The position numbers and the translations under genes were made by a program. A stretch of DNA of 15,217 nucleotides, taken from the NCBI GenBank assembly GCA_002400675.1, contig NVQY01000154.1:1-15217 (forward strand), written 5' to 3'. Numbering within the stretch: position 1 is the stretch's first letter; every line of letters starts with the position of its first letter. This DNA is from Paracoccaceae bacterium. Lineage in GTDB: Bacteria > Pseudomonadota > Alphaproteobacteria > Rhodobacterales > Rhodobacteraceae. The notes beneath the pieces are model-generated. The model worked only from the letters and a program-made list of their open reading frames with translations, was not told the DNA's origin and searched no databases. Of the stretch, positions 1 through 6,912 are shown piece after piece.

Positions 1-16
1 TCCGGCGGGCTTTTTT
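1..16 (+). terminator. Right half of a probable intrinsic terminator (cut by window edge)
   Basis: A GC-rich stretch (CCGGCGGGC) runs straight into six T residues on the plus strand. This is the pattern of the descending stem arm and U-tract of a rho-independent terminator. The ascending arm would lie before the window start, so the hairpin cannot be confirmed. It would end a plus-strand gene converging on dsrN. Confidence 0.4.
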
Positions 17-47
17 GTGGCCTGCGAGGAACGCCGGCATAGGCTTT

Positions 48-73
48 AAAAACCCGCACGGCTAGCGGTTTTT
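48..73 (-). terminator. Weak hairpin terminator candidate over the dsrN stop codon
   Basis: On the minus strand AAAAACCGC (73-65) and GCGGGTTTTT (57-48) can pair with one bulged G around the 7-nt loop TAGCCGT. The dsrN TAG stop codon sits in that loop. The stem is A-T rich outside a short GC core, and it could also act for plus-strand transcription. It fits dsrN being the last gene of the dsr transcript, but stability was not computed. Confidence 0.4.
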
Positions 74-1429
74 GCAGCTTGCCACAAAACTCAGAAACCG
101 CGCCACCCAAGGGTTCTGATCACTGTTGCGCAGATGGCAAAACCCGGCCAGCGTGTTGGCGACAATCACCCCGTCATGGTGCCCATCCACCCCGACTCCA
201 CGCTGAATATCGCGGGCAAACGCCACCTCTGGCGTCAGGTTTTCGATGCTGGCATAGTGGAATTCATGCGCCTTTACCGGTGCCCCGGACGGCCCCCACG
301 GGTGGGCTTCGCGGGTGGTATACCGCGCATATCCACGCCCCTGCGGCCGCGCATGCATCACCGCACGCCCGCGAATCAGTCCGACCATCGGCGCGGTCTG
401 CCCCTGCCAGCTAAGGTCTTCGCACAGATACATCAGCCCGCCGCATTCGGCGTAGCAGGGCAGGCCAACCTCTAAACTTGTACGTATATTCTCGCGCAGC
501 GCCGAATTTGCCGCCAGTTCCGCCATTCGAACCTCGGGAAAGCCACCGCCAATGAACAACCCGTCAATCGCTGGCAACTGCGCATCCTTCAGCGCATCAA
601 TGAACACCAGCGTTGCACCGGCGGCTTCGAACGCCTCCAGATCGTCAGGATAATAGAACCCAAAAGCCGCGTCACGGACCACCCCGATGCGCAGCCCCCG
701 CCCGGTCCGGGCCGGCCTTACAACTTGCGCCACCTGCATATCCGGGGCCGTGCGGGCAATGGCGCGCACCGCGTCCAGATCAACCGATTCACCGACAATC
801 TCGGCAAATGCGTCAATCATTTCGTCCCGTTCGCTCAGCTCTGACGGGGTGGTCAGACCCAGATGTCGCTCGCCGATCCCCAACCTATCGTTGCGCCACA
901 CCGACCCAACCACCGACAGGTCCGTATAAGTCTCGACCGCTTGGCGCAGCTTGCCTTCGTGACGCGCGCCGCCAACCTTGTTCAGGATCACTCCGGCGAT
1001 GTTCACATCCGCGTCAAAGCCCTGATACCCCTGCAACAACGGCGCAATCCCGCGCGTCATGCCAGTGGTATCGATCACCAGAATGACCGGCAGCCCCAGC
1101 AGCTTTGCCACGGCGGCATTGCTGTCGCGGCCATCGGTCTGAACCCCGTCAAACAGCCCCTTGTTGGCTTCGACCAACGACAGATCGCGGGCGCGAGAGG
1201 TAAACAACCGGGTAATATCATCGCCGTCGGCGGTATTGAAATCAAGGTTGTAACAGGGCGCATCGGACGCCGCCCCCAACCACATGGGGTCGATGTAATC
1301 CGGGCCTTTCTTAAAGGTAGACACCTTGTCGCCGGCCCGGCGCAAGGCGGCGGTCAGGCCGGTTGAAATGACCGTCTTGCCCGAGGATTTGTGCGCCGCC
1401 GCGATCATAAAGCGCGCAAACGACCTCAT
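62..1429 (-). CDS. dsrN: DsrN, siroheme amidase (cobyrinic acid a,c-diamide synthase family)
   Basis: This 455-aa protein belongs to the CobB/CbiA glutamine-dependent amidotransferase family. In sulfur oxidisers with rDsr, DsrN amidates siroheme to siro(heme)amide, the prosthetic group of DsrAB. An N-terminal ATP-binding P-loop is visible (HKSSGKT, residues 13-19). A KGPDYIDP segment follows (about 41-48). The C-terminal half is a class I glutaminase domain with nucleophile Cys329 in YAECGG and a KAHEFHY segment near 386-392. Length is normal for the family. The start ATG overlaps the stop of the preceding TrpD2-like gene (ATGA), so the two are probably translationally coupled. A CbiA working on cobalamin is possible in principle, but its place at the end of a dsr operon and the plus-strand cysG argue for siroheme. 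Confidence 0.9.
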   Translation of the reverse strand: MRSFARFMIAAAHKSSGKTVISTGLTAALRRAGDKVSTFKKGPDYIDPMWLGAASDAPCYNLDFNTADGDDITRLFTSRARDLSLVEANKGLFDGVQTDGRDSNAAVAKLLGLPVILVIDTTGMTRGIAPLLQGYQGFDADVNIAGVILNKVGGARHEGKLRQAVETYTDLSVVGSVWRNDRLGIGERHLGLTTPSELSERDEMIDAFAEIVGESVDLDAVRAIARTAPDMQVAQVVRPARTGRGLRIGVVRDAAFGFYYPDDLEAFEAAGATLVFIDALKDAQLPAIDGLFIGGGFPEVRMAELAANSALRENIRTSLEVGLPCYAECGGLMYLCEDLSWQGQTAPMVGLIRGRAVMHARPQGRGYARYTTREAHPWGPSGAPVKAHEFHYASIENLTPEVAFARDIQRGVGVDGHHDGVIVANTLAGFCHLRNSDQNPWVARFLSFVASCKNR

Positions 1430-2430
1430 CCCGTCACAAAATCCCTGTCACGCGCCGCCCACAACTCTCCTGCCATCGCCTCGGCCTGCTCGATCGACGT
1501 GGCCTTGCCCATGGTGCGCAGGGTCACGGCGATGGTGCCAACCACAGAGGCGGTCGCATATGCATCGTCAATCTCGCCGCGCCAGACCTGCGCCAGATCG
1601 GCAATGTTCATCTCGGTATTGGGCGGCTGATGCGGTTTTTCCGTCAGCGCTGGCCAGTTTTCCACAACCGGTTCATCGCGCCCATTGGTCATCCACACCT
1701 GCGTCGGCTTGTTTGGCCGCCGTTCTATCTCGCCGCCTTCGCCACGGAAAACGCCCATGTGCGGTTGATCCAGCAGTTGCGCCGCCCCGGCGTGAATATC
1801 CATGAACCCACGGTGGAAAATCCCCTGCATCATGGTCGGTGCATCAAACGGGTTCAACATGCGTGAAAACGAATGCACCGGTGAACGCAGGCCAAAGATC
1901 GGTCGCAGGTCAATCAGATGACGCAACATCGGGCTAAGCACCTCTAGCGGCACATAGGCAAACCGCCGGTCGCGGATTTGCTGCGCGGCCTCGTCCAGAC
2001 TGCGCGCGGCAGGAAACCCCAGCGCCTCAAGCACTTCGCGGGTGTAAACCCGCCCCGGCGTGTGGCCCTCGGTGCCATGCATCAGCACCGAATAGCCCGC
2101 ATTGACCAGCGCCAGAACGCTCAGTGTGTACCACGGCAGTTGGATGCGTTTGCCCGCGTAGGTGGACCAGTCGATATCCACCTGTGGCAAGTCTGCGGGT
2201 ATCTGCATCGTGTCGCGCGCGCCAAGGGCAAAACCGGCGATTTCTTCGGGCGCTTCTTCCTTGAGACGCAACAGCATCAGGAACGCGCCGATCTGTTCGG
2301 GCCGTGCCTCGTCGCGCAGGATCATGCCCATCGCTTCGCGCGATTCCTCCAGCGTCAGATGGCGTTGCTTGGTCTTTCCGCGGCCCAGAATGGCGACGAA
2401 CTTGGCAAAAGGATGTGCTTCATCGCTCAT
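1426..2430 (-). CDS. TrpD2/YbiB-like protein (glycosyl transferase family 3 fold) inside the dsr operon
   Basis: This 334-aa protein resembles the anthranilate phosphoribosyltransferase-like TrpD2/YbiB group. Residues about 25-72 match the helical glycosyltransferase family 3 N-terminal domain (LTLEESREAM... EQIGAFLMLLRLK). The phosphoribosyl-pyrophosphate motifs of true TrpD are absent: where GTGGD is expected there is WSTYAGKRIQLPW (88-100), and where KHGNR is expected there is MHGTEGHTPGR (117-127). It is therefore unlikely to make tryptophan precursors. E. coli YbiB binds nucleic acids non-specifically, and no enzyme activity is established for the group. The gene lies 21 nt after dsrP and overlaps dsrN by ATGA, so it is part of the operon. 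The ribosome binding site is weak (GGAT about 9 nt upstream). A link to siroheme or DsrAB supply is inference from position only. Confidence 0.8.
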   Translation of the reverse strand: MSDEAHPFAKFVAILGRGKTKQRHLTLEESREAMGMILRDEARPEQIGAFLMLLRLKEEAPEEIAGFALGARDTMQIPADLPQVDIDWSTYAGKRIQLPWYTLSVLALVNAGYSVLMHGTEGHTPGRVYTREVLEALGFPAARSLDEAAQQIRDRRFAYVPLEVLSPMLRHLIDLRPIFGLRSPVHSFSRMLNPFDAPTMMQGIFHRGFMDIHAGAAQLLDQPHMGVFRGEGGEIERRPNKPTQVWMTNGRDEPVVENWPALTEKPHQPPNTEMNIADLAQVWRGEIDDAYATASVVGTIAVTLRTMGKATSIEQAEAMAGELWAARDRDFVTG

Positions 2431-2451
2431 ATCAGAATATCCGTTGTTACG

Positions 2452-3651
2452 TCAGTCTTGGCCTACATTGGCATCAGACAGACTGGTTGGCAAAATTCGC
2501 AGAATTTTGGTGCCAAAGCCAGCGGCAAAAAGGGCGATGGCCACGCCGCCCAGCCCCAGCGCCAGTTCCGGCAGGCTGGGGCTATAGGTGGCCACGGCCC
2601 CGTCGCCAAAGCTGCTTGAGAACTCATAGCCGGGGAAAAGCTCCATCGGATAGGCCTGACCGCCCACGACGATCACATAGACCTGCGCAAACCCGCCAAT
2701 GACCACCAGAACCGAGGCCACAAGCGGGGCCTTAAAGGTCTTGCCAAAACTCGGGTGGAAAATCACCATCAGCGGGATCAGCCCACCGATCAGAACCTGC
2801 CCGACCCAGAACAACGTTGTGTAAATCCCGCCATCCAGCAGGGCAAAGCGCTCAAACCCCGCGTGTTCTGCGGTATAAAGGTTGGTCAGATGCCGCACGG
2901 CGGTAAAATATAGCACCGCCGCCACAAACACCGCCAGCAACCGCCCCATCCGATGGATCAGCTTTTCACCAAACACCCGGCCCGACAGGCGGCACAGGGT
3001 GACGGTCACCAGAATAAAGATCGCCAGCCCAAAGGCAAAGGACATGGCGATGAACAACGGGGCCATAATGGCGGCGTCATAGCCCGGACGCGCCACCAGC
3101 CAGCCAAAGATCGACCCGGTACCAGTGGTCAGCGCCAGCCGCCAGACAAACGCCAGCAACCCAACCTTGCGCACCACCGCATAGGGGATGCCATTGGACA
3201 TCTGCACAAAAAGATACGCCCCGGCAATGCCCAGAAATCCGGTGTAAAGGATCAGGTTCCAGGCAAAAATTGAGCTAAAGTTATAGGTTGTCGCCGCGAT
3301 CAGAATGCGATCAGCCCGCCCCAGATCAAGCACCAGAATCGCCAACCCGCCAATCAACAGCGACATGGCCAACAGCGCCGACATGCGCGCCATCGGCTTA
3401 TACACCTTCTGGTCGAAAACGGAGGCAATCGACGCCACATTCAGCGCACCAGACGCCGCGACGATCAGAAAGATCGCGAACACATGCGGCAGGCCCCAGA
3501 CGATCTGGTTGGTCATCCCGGTGACGATATGGCCGTAATGTTCAACATAAAAGAACGAGGCCAACATACCGCCGATAAACGCCAGCAGCACAACTGCCAG
3601 TTCCCAGACGCGGCGTGTTGCCTTGATTTCCCTGTAGATTGTCCGTTCCAT
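2452..3651 (-). CDS. dsrP: DsrP, NrfD-like quinone-interacting membrane subunit of DsrMKJOP
   Basis: A 399-aa polytopic membrane protein of the NrfD/PsrC family. About ten hydrophobic helices are visible between residues 18 and 385, separated by short basic loops such as RKVG and GRVFGEKLIHRMGR. In DsrMKJOP this subunit is thought to exchange electrons between the periplasmic iron-sulfur protein DsrO and the quinone pool. No cofactor-binding cysteine motif is present, as expected for the family. It starts with ATG 17 nt after the dsrO stop, with an AAGGG element about 12 nt upstream. The order J-O-P is the canonical one. Length agrees with DsrP of other sulfur oxidisers, which are around 400 aa. 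Confidence 0.93.
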   Translation of the reverse strand: MERTIYREIKATRRVWELAVVLLAFIGGMLASFFYVEHYGHIVTGMTNQIVWGLPHVFAIFLIVAASGALNVASIASVFDQKVYKPMARMSALLAMSLLIGGLAILVLDLGRADRILIAATTYNFSSIFAWNLILYTGFLGIAGAYLFVQMSNGIPYAVVRKVGLLAFVWRLALTTGTGSIFGWLVARPGYDAAIMAPLFIAMSFAFGLAIFILVTVTLCRLSGRVFGEKLIHRMGRLLAVFVAAVLYFTAVRHLTNLYTAEHAGFERFALLDGGIYTTLFWVGQVLIGGLIPLMVIFHPSFGKTFKAPLVASVLVVIGGFAQVYVIVVGGQAYPMELFPGYEFSSSFGDGAVATYSPSLPELALGLGGVAIALFAAGFGTKILRILPTSLSDANVGQD

Positions 3652-3668
3652 GTGGCGGATCGCCCTTT

Positions 3669-4418
3669 TCAGAGGTTGGTGTACCGGACGCCCGGATTAA
3701 GATCGAGATCGGGGCGCAGCGCGGCAGAGGAATAGGTTGCCAGACGCTTGGAAATTTCGCTTTCGGGGTCTTTGAGATCGCCAAAGATGATCGCCTCAAA
3801 CCCCGCATCGGCGCAGGCCTCGACACAGGCGGGGGTGCCGCCTTTGTCAACGCGGTGCACGCATAAGGTGCAGCTTTCAACCGTGCCTTGACCGCGCGGC
3901 GCGTCGCTTTTCTGGTTAATGACCGGTTCGTGCACGAAAGACCGCGCCTTGAACGGGCAGGCCATCATGCAATAGCGGCAACCGATGCAGGTGTGCTTGT
4001 CCACCAGAACGATGCCATCCACCCGTTTGAACGAGGCCCCCGTGGGGCAGACATCGACGCAGGGCGGTTCTTCGCAATGCTGGCACATCATCGGCATGGT
4101 GGTTTCGCGGCCGGTTTCGGTGTTTTTCAGGGTGATCTTGCGAATCCACTGGGCATCGGTTTCGGGGCGGCCATTGTCTTTCCAGCCGTTCTCGGTGGAA
4201 CAGGCGGTCACGCAGGCCGAACAATCCTTGTCGCATTTGTTGGCATCAATCAGCAGACCCCAGCGTTTGCCGGCGTCCGCCGTCCCTGCTGCCGCGTCCG
4301 AGCCACCAAATGCCATCAGCGTCACACCGGGGGCAAGGGTCAGGGTGGCCACGGCAGAGCCGCTGCGCAGGAAATCACGACGGCTGATTTCAGCCCCGTT
4401 CAGCTTTGGCATCTTCAT
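3669..4418 (-). CDS. dsrO: DsrO, periplasmic Tat-exported four-cluster ferredoxin-like subunit
   Basis: A 249-aa iron-sulfur protein with a twin-arginine signal (SRRDFLRSG, residues 12-20) followed by a hydrophobic stretch, so it is exported folded to the periplasm. Sixteen cysteines form four groups fitting four [4Fe-4S] clusters: Cys62/66/69/73, Cys112/115/120/124, Cys144/147/150/154 and Cys183/186/198/202. This is the layout of the electron-transfer subunits of DMSO reductase and NrfC. It should pass electrons between DsrJ hemes and membrane subunit DsrP. The ATG overlaps the dsrJ stop (ATGA) and is preceded by a strong GGAGG 8 nt upstream, so the start is secure. Confidence 0.95.
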   Translation of the reverse strand: MKMPKLNGAEISRRDFLRSGSAVATLTLAPGVTLMAFGGSDAAAGTADAGKRWGLLIDANKCDKDCSACVTACSTENGWKDNGRPETDAQWIRKITLKNTETGRETTMPMMCQHCEEPPCVDVCPTGASFKRVDGIVLVDKHTCIGCRYCMMACPFKARSFVHEPVINQKSDAPRGQGTVESCTLCVHRVDKGGTPACVEACADAGFEAIIFGDLKDPESEISKRLATYSSAALRPDLDLNPGVRYTNL

Positions 4419-4933
4419 TGCCCGACCTCCGCAGGTTTGGATATGGCAGGTGGGTCCGCCACCGGGTCACCCTGTTTCAGATAGGCGACTATACCCTCAA
4501 CGTCCGCATCATTCAAAGATGTCGGCGGCAGCAACGCCGCCTGCGCCTCGTATTCGTCAACCCCATCCGGGGTCGAGCGGTGGCAGACGAAACAGTCGAT
4601 CTTGACCGCGACATACTGGTGACAGGCGCTGCAAAAATGATCCGGGCTGGCGGATGTAAGAACCGTGCCCTGATCATCGGTCGTGGTGTGGCATTCGAAA
4701 CAGCTTTTCAGGCTGGCCCCGATTTCCCGGTTGCCATCGCGCACCGTCAGATTACGGTCATGACGCAGCAGATCGGGATGGTTCTTGCGCCAGTATTCGT
4801 TGCCTTCTGGGTGCGGCTCGCCGGTCGCCTTGGGCACGTTGGGCAACAGCGAAGACCTCTCTTGCGCCTGCGCAAGAGTGGCCCCGCCGATCAACAGCGC
4901 CCAAAGCAGAACAAAACGAACTATCAGTGTCAC
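4415..4933 (-). CDS. dsrJ: DsrJ, triheme cytochrome c subunit of DsrMKJOP (atypical ligands)
   Basis: The best start is a GTG at 4933 that overlaps the dsrL stop as GTGA. It gives a 172-aa protein beginning with a hydrophobic signal or anchor (residues 2-22, ending near AQAQE). The longer in-frame ATG at 4999 would put 22 charged residues from within dsrL before the signal and is rejected. Three heme c sites are present: CFECH 78-82, CSACH 101-105 and CFVCH 114-118. The middle part (WRKNHPDLLRHDRNLTVRDG, 48-67) matches DsrJ. Odd features: apart from the initiator there is no methionine, and there is no cysteine outside the CXXCH motifs, so the His/Cys and His/Met ligation reported for other DsrJ proteins is not available. 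Free histidines are H41, H52, H58 and H99. Residues about 133-156 look like the last helix of a class I cytochrome c. Confidence 0.92.
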   Translation of the reverse strand: MTLIVRFVLLWALLIGGATLAQAQERSSLLPNVPKATGEPHPEGNEYWRKNHPDLLRHDRNLTVRDGNREIGASLKSCFECHTTTDDQGTVLTSASPDHFCSACHQYVAVKIDCFVCHRSTPDGVDEYEAQAALLPPTSLNDADVEGIVAYLKQGDPVADPPAISKPAEVGQ

Positions 4934-6879
4934 TCGCCCAATCCCATCTTGATGTAACCGCTGGGGCAAACGTCGGCGCAAATGTGGCAGCCGATGCACG
5001 CGCTATAGTCAGTATAGACGTAACGGCCCACGGTGCGATCCGATTTCTTGACCCGGTGCACGGCGTCCTGCGGGCAGAAGATCACGCAGTTGTCGCATTC
5101 CAGGCACATGCCGCACGACATACAACGTTCGCCCTCTTTTTGCGCCTGTTCTTCGGCCAGACCGATGATGCGTTCCTCGAAGTTGCCGAGAACCTCGTCG
5201 CGCTCAATATGCACTTCGTCGCGCACTTCGCGTTTGACGAAATCGAAATGCCCCAGGAACAATTCTTCATTCGGAATGATCTGCTTGTCCGAGCGGTCTT
5301 CGTAATTGTGCACCGCATAGCTGGCATCATCGGTTCCGCGTGCCTGCATGTGATCATAGGCATCGGGCATATGTTCGCGCTGCTGCAATTCCGCCATCAG
5401 ATTGAAATGATGCACGTCGACCTTGGGACGCTTGGCAACGTTGCCATCGTCAAGGAAATCGGTGATCACTTCGGCGCCGATGCGGCCATGACCGATCGCG
5501 GTGGTCAGCAGATGCGGTTTCAGAATGTCACCACCGGCAAAATGTTTTTCCCGACCCTTGACCTGATAGGTCGGGGTGGCGTCGATAAAGCCGCGCCCGC
5601 CGTCAAGATCCTCAAGCCCGTCGAAATTGCCCATCTGGCCAATCGCCGAGATGATGATGTCGCATTCGATCTCAAATTCTGTGCCTTCACGCGGCACGGG
5701 TTTGTTGCCCTGCATGTCGCATTCGCACATCTTAAGAGCAATCGCCCGGCCCTTGTCGTCCTTGATCACCTCAAGCGGCATGACATTGCCGCGAATGTCC
5801 ACGCCTTCGCGCTTGGCGTCTTCGCGTTCGTGTTCGGCGGCGGTCATTTCCTCGACCGGGAACAGCGAGGTCAGCGTGGCCTTCATGCCTTCGCGGGTCA
5901 GGGACGATGTGACGTCCTGACTGGTGAAATCAATCACCGTGCCGTCGTTACGCTCTGCCGGGTTGGCGGTGGTGATATGGCCCAAACGCCGCGCCACAGA
6001 CGCCACGTCCACGGAGGTATCGCCGCCCCCAACAACCACAACTTTCTCAGCGGTGCCAAGAACATAGCCCTGGTTGAACGCGTCGAGAAATTCGATGCCG
6101 TTGATGCAGTTTTCGGTGCCTTCCCAACCGGGGATCGGCAATGCGCGGCCATTCTGCGCGCCCAGCGCCCAGTAGATCGCGTCGTAATTGGCTTCGAGTT
6201 CGTCCACGCTGACATCGACGCCGACACGGGTGCCAGTGCGCACGTCGACCCCAAGGTCGATGATGCGGCCAATCTCGGAATCAAGCATCTCACGCGGAGT
6301 CCGGTACCCGGGGATGCCATAACGCATCATGCCGCCAAGTTCGTCGTGGGATTCAAACAGCGTCACAGCGTGGCCGTCAAGACGCAGGAAATACGCCGCC
6401 GACAGGCCCGCAGGACCGCCACCGATCACAGCGATCTTTTTGCCGGTATCTGCACCCGCCGCGCCCATCTTGACGTTGTTTTCGTTGGCCCAGTCGCCCA
6501 CGTACTGTTCCACCGCGTTGATGCCGACGTAATCGTCAACCTCATTGCGGTTACAACCGGCCTCGCACGGCGCGGGGCAAACCCGGCCCATGGTGGCGGG
6601 AAACGGGTTGGCTGTGGCCATGCGTTGAAACGCGTATTCCTGCCAGGCCATGCCCTCGACCGGGGATTTGTCCATGCCGCGGGCAATCGCCAACCAGCCG
6701 CGAATCTCGTGACCCGAGGGGCAGGAACCCTGACAAGGCGGGGTTTTATGCACATATGTCGGGCACTTATAGGACGTGTCGCCCTGAAAGATTTTCTCTT
6801 CCAGATCCCAATCGTCCGGCGTTTCGCCTTCTTCAAACCGACGATAGTTGTTTTCACTTTGCGTGGTCATCTTGTTCAT
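4930..6879 (-). CDS. dsrL: DsrL, iron-sulfur flavoprotein NAD(P)H:acceptor oxidoreductase
   Basis: A 649-aa GltD-like flavoprotein that in sulfur oxidisers associates with DsrAB and passes electrons from sulfur oxidation to NAD(P)+. Domains in order: an N-terminal cysteine region (Cys39, 49, 53, 101, 105, 109), an FAD Rossmann motif (VIGGGPAG, about 151-158), a second nucleotide-binding motif (VVVGGGDTSVDVA, about 281-293), an AIGQ/GGD FAD segment (412-451), a linker, and a C-terminal ferredoxin domain with Cys586/589/592/598/602 and Cys628/631/634/638. The ATG at 6879 has GGAG 6 nt upstream and is preferred over an in-frame GTG at 6891 or ATG at 6870. It lies 33 nt after dsrK and ends in a GTGA overlap with dsrJ. 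The K-L-J position and DsrEFH in the operon support an oxidative-type DsrL. Confidence 0.95.
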   Translation of the reverse strand: MNKMTTQSENNYRRFEEGETPDDWDLEEKIFQGDTSYKCPTYVHKTPPCQGSCPSGHEIRGWLAIARGMDKSPVEGMAWQEYAFQRMATANPFPATMGRVCPAPCEAGCNRNEVDDYVGINAVEQYVGDWANENNVKMGAAGADTGKKIAVIGGGPAGLSAAYFLRLDGHAVTLFESHDELGGMMRYGIPGYRTPREMLDSEIGRIIDLGVDVRTGTRVGVDVSVDELEANYDAIYWALGAQNGRALPIPGWEGTENCINGIEFLDAFNQGYVLGTAEKVVVVGGGDTSVDVASVARRLGHITTANPAERNDGTVIDFTSQDVTSSLTREGMKATLTSLFPVEEMTAAEHEREDAKREGVDIRGNVMPLEVIKDDKGRAIALKMCECDMQGNKPVPREGTEFEIECDIIISAIGQMGNFDGLEDLDGGRGFIDATPTYQVKGREKHFAGGDILKPHLLTTAIGHGRIGAEVITDFLDDGNVAKRPKVDVHHFNLMAELQQREHMPDAYDHMQARGTDDASYAVHNYEDRSDKQIIPNEELFLGHFDFVKREVRDEVHIERDEVLGNFEERIIGLAEEQAQKEGERCMSCGMCLECDNCVIFCPQDAVHRVKKSDRTVGRYVYTDYSACIGCHICADVCPSGYIKMGLGE

Positions 6880-6912
6880 AGCTGTCTCCACTGGCTGGCC
6901 GGTTTGGCTGGC

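Noticed and set aside
4415..4999. Longer dsrJ starting at ATG 4999
   Set aside because: It would place 22 charged residues before the signal segment, deep inside dsrL; the GTG at 4933 with GTGA overlap fits better.
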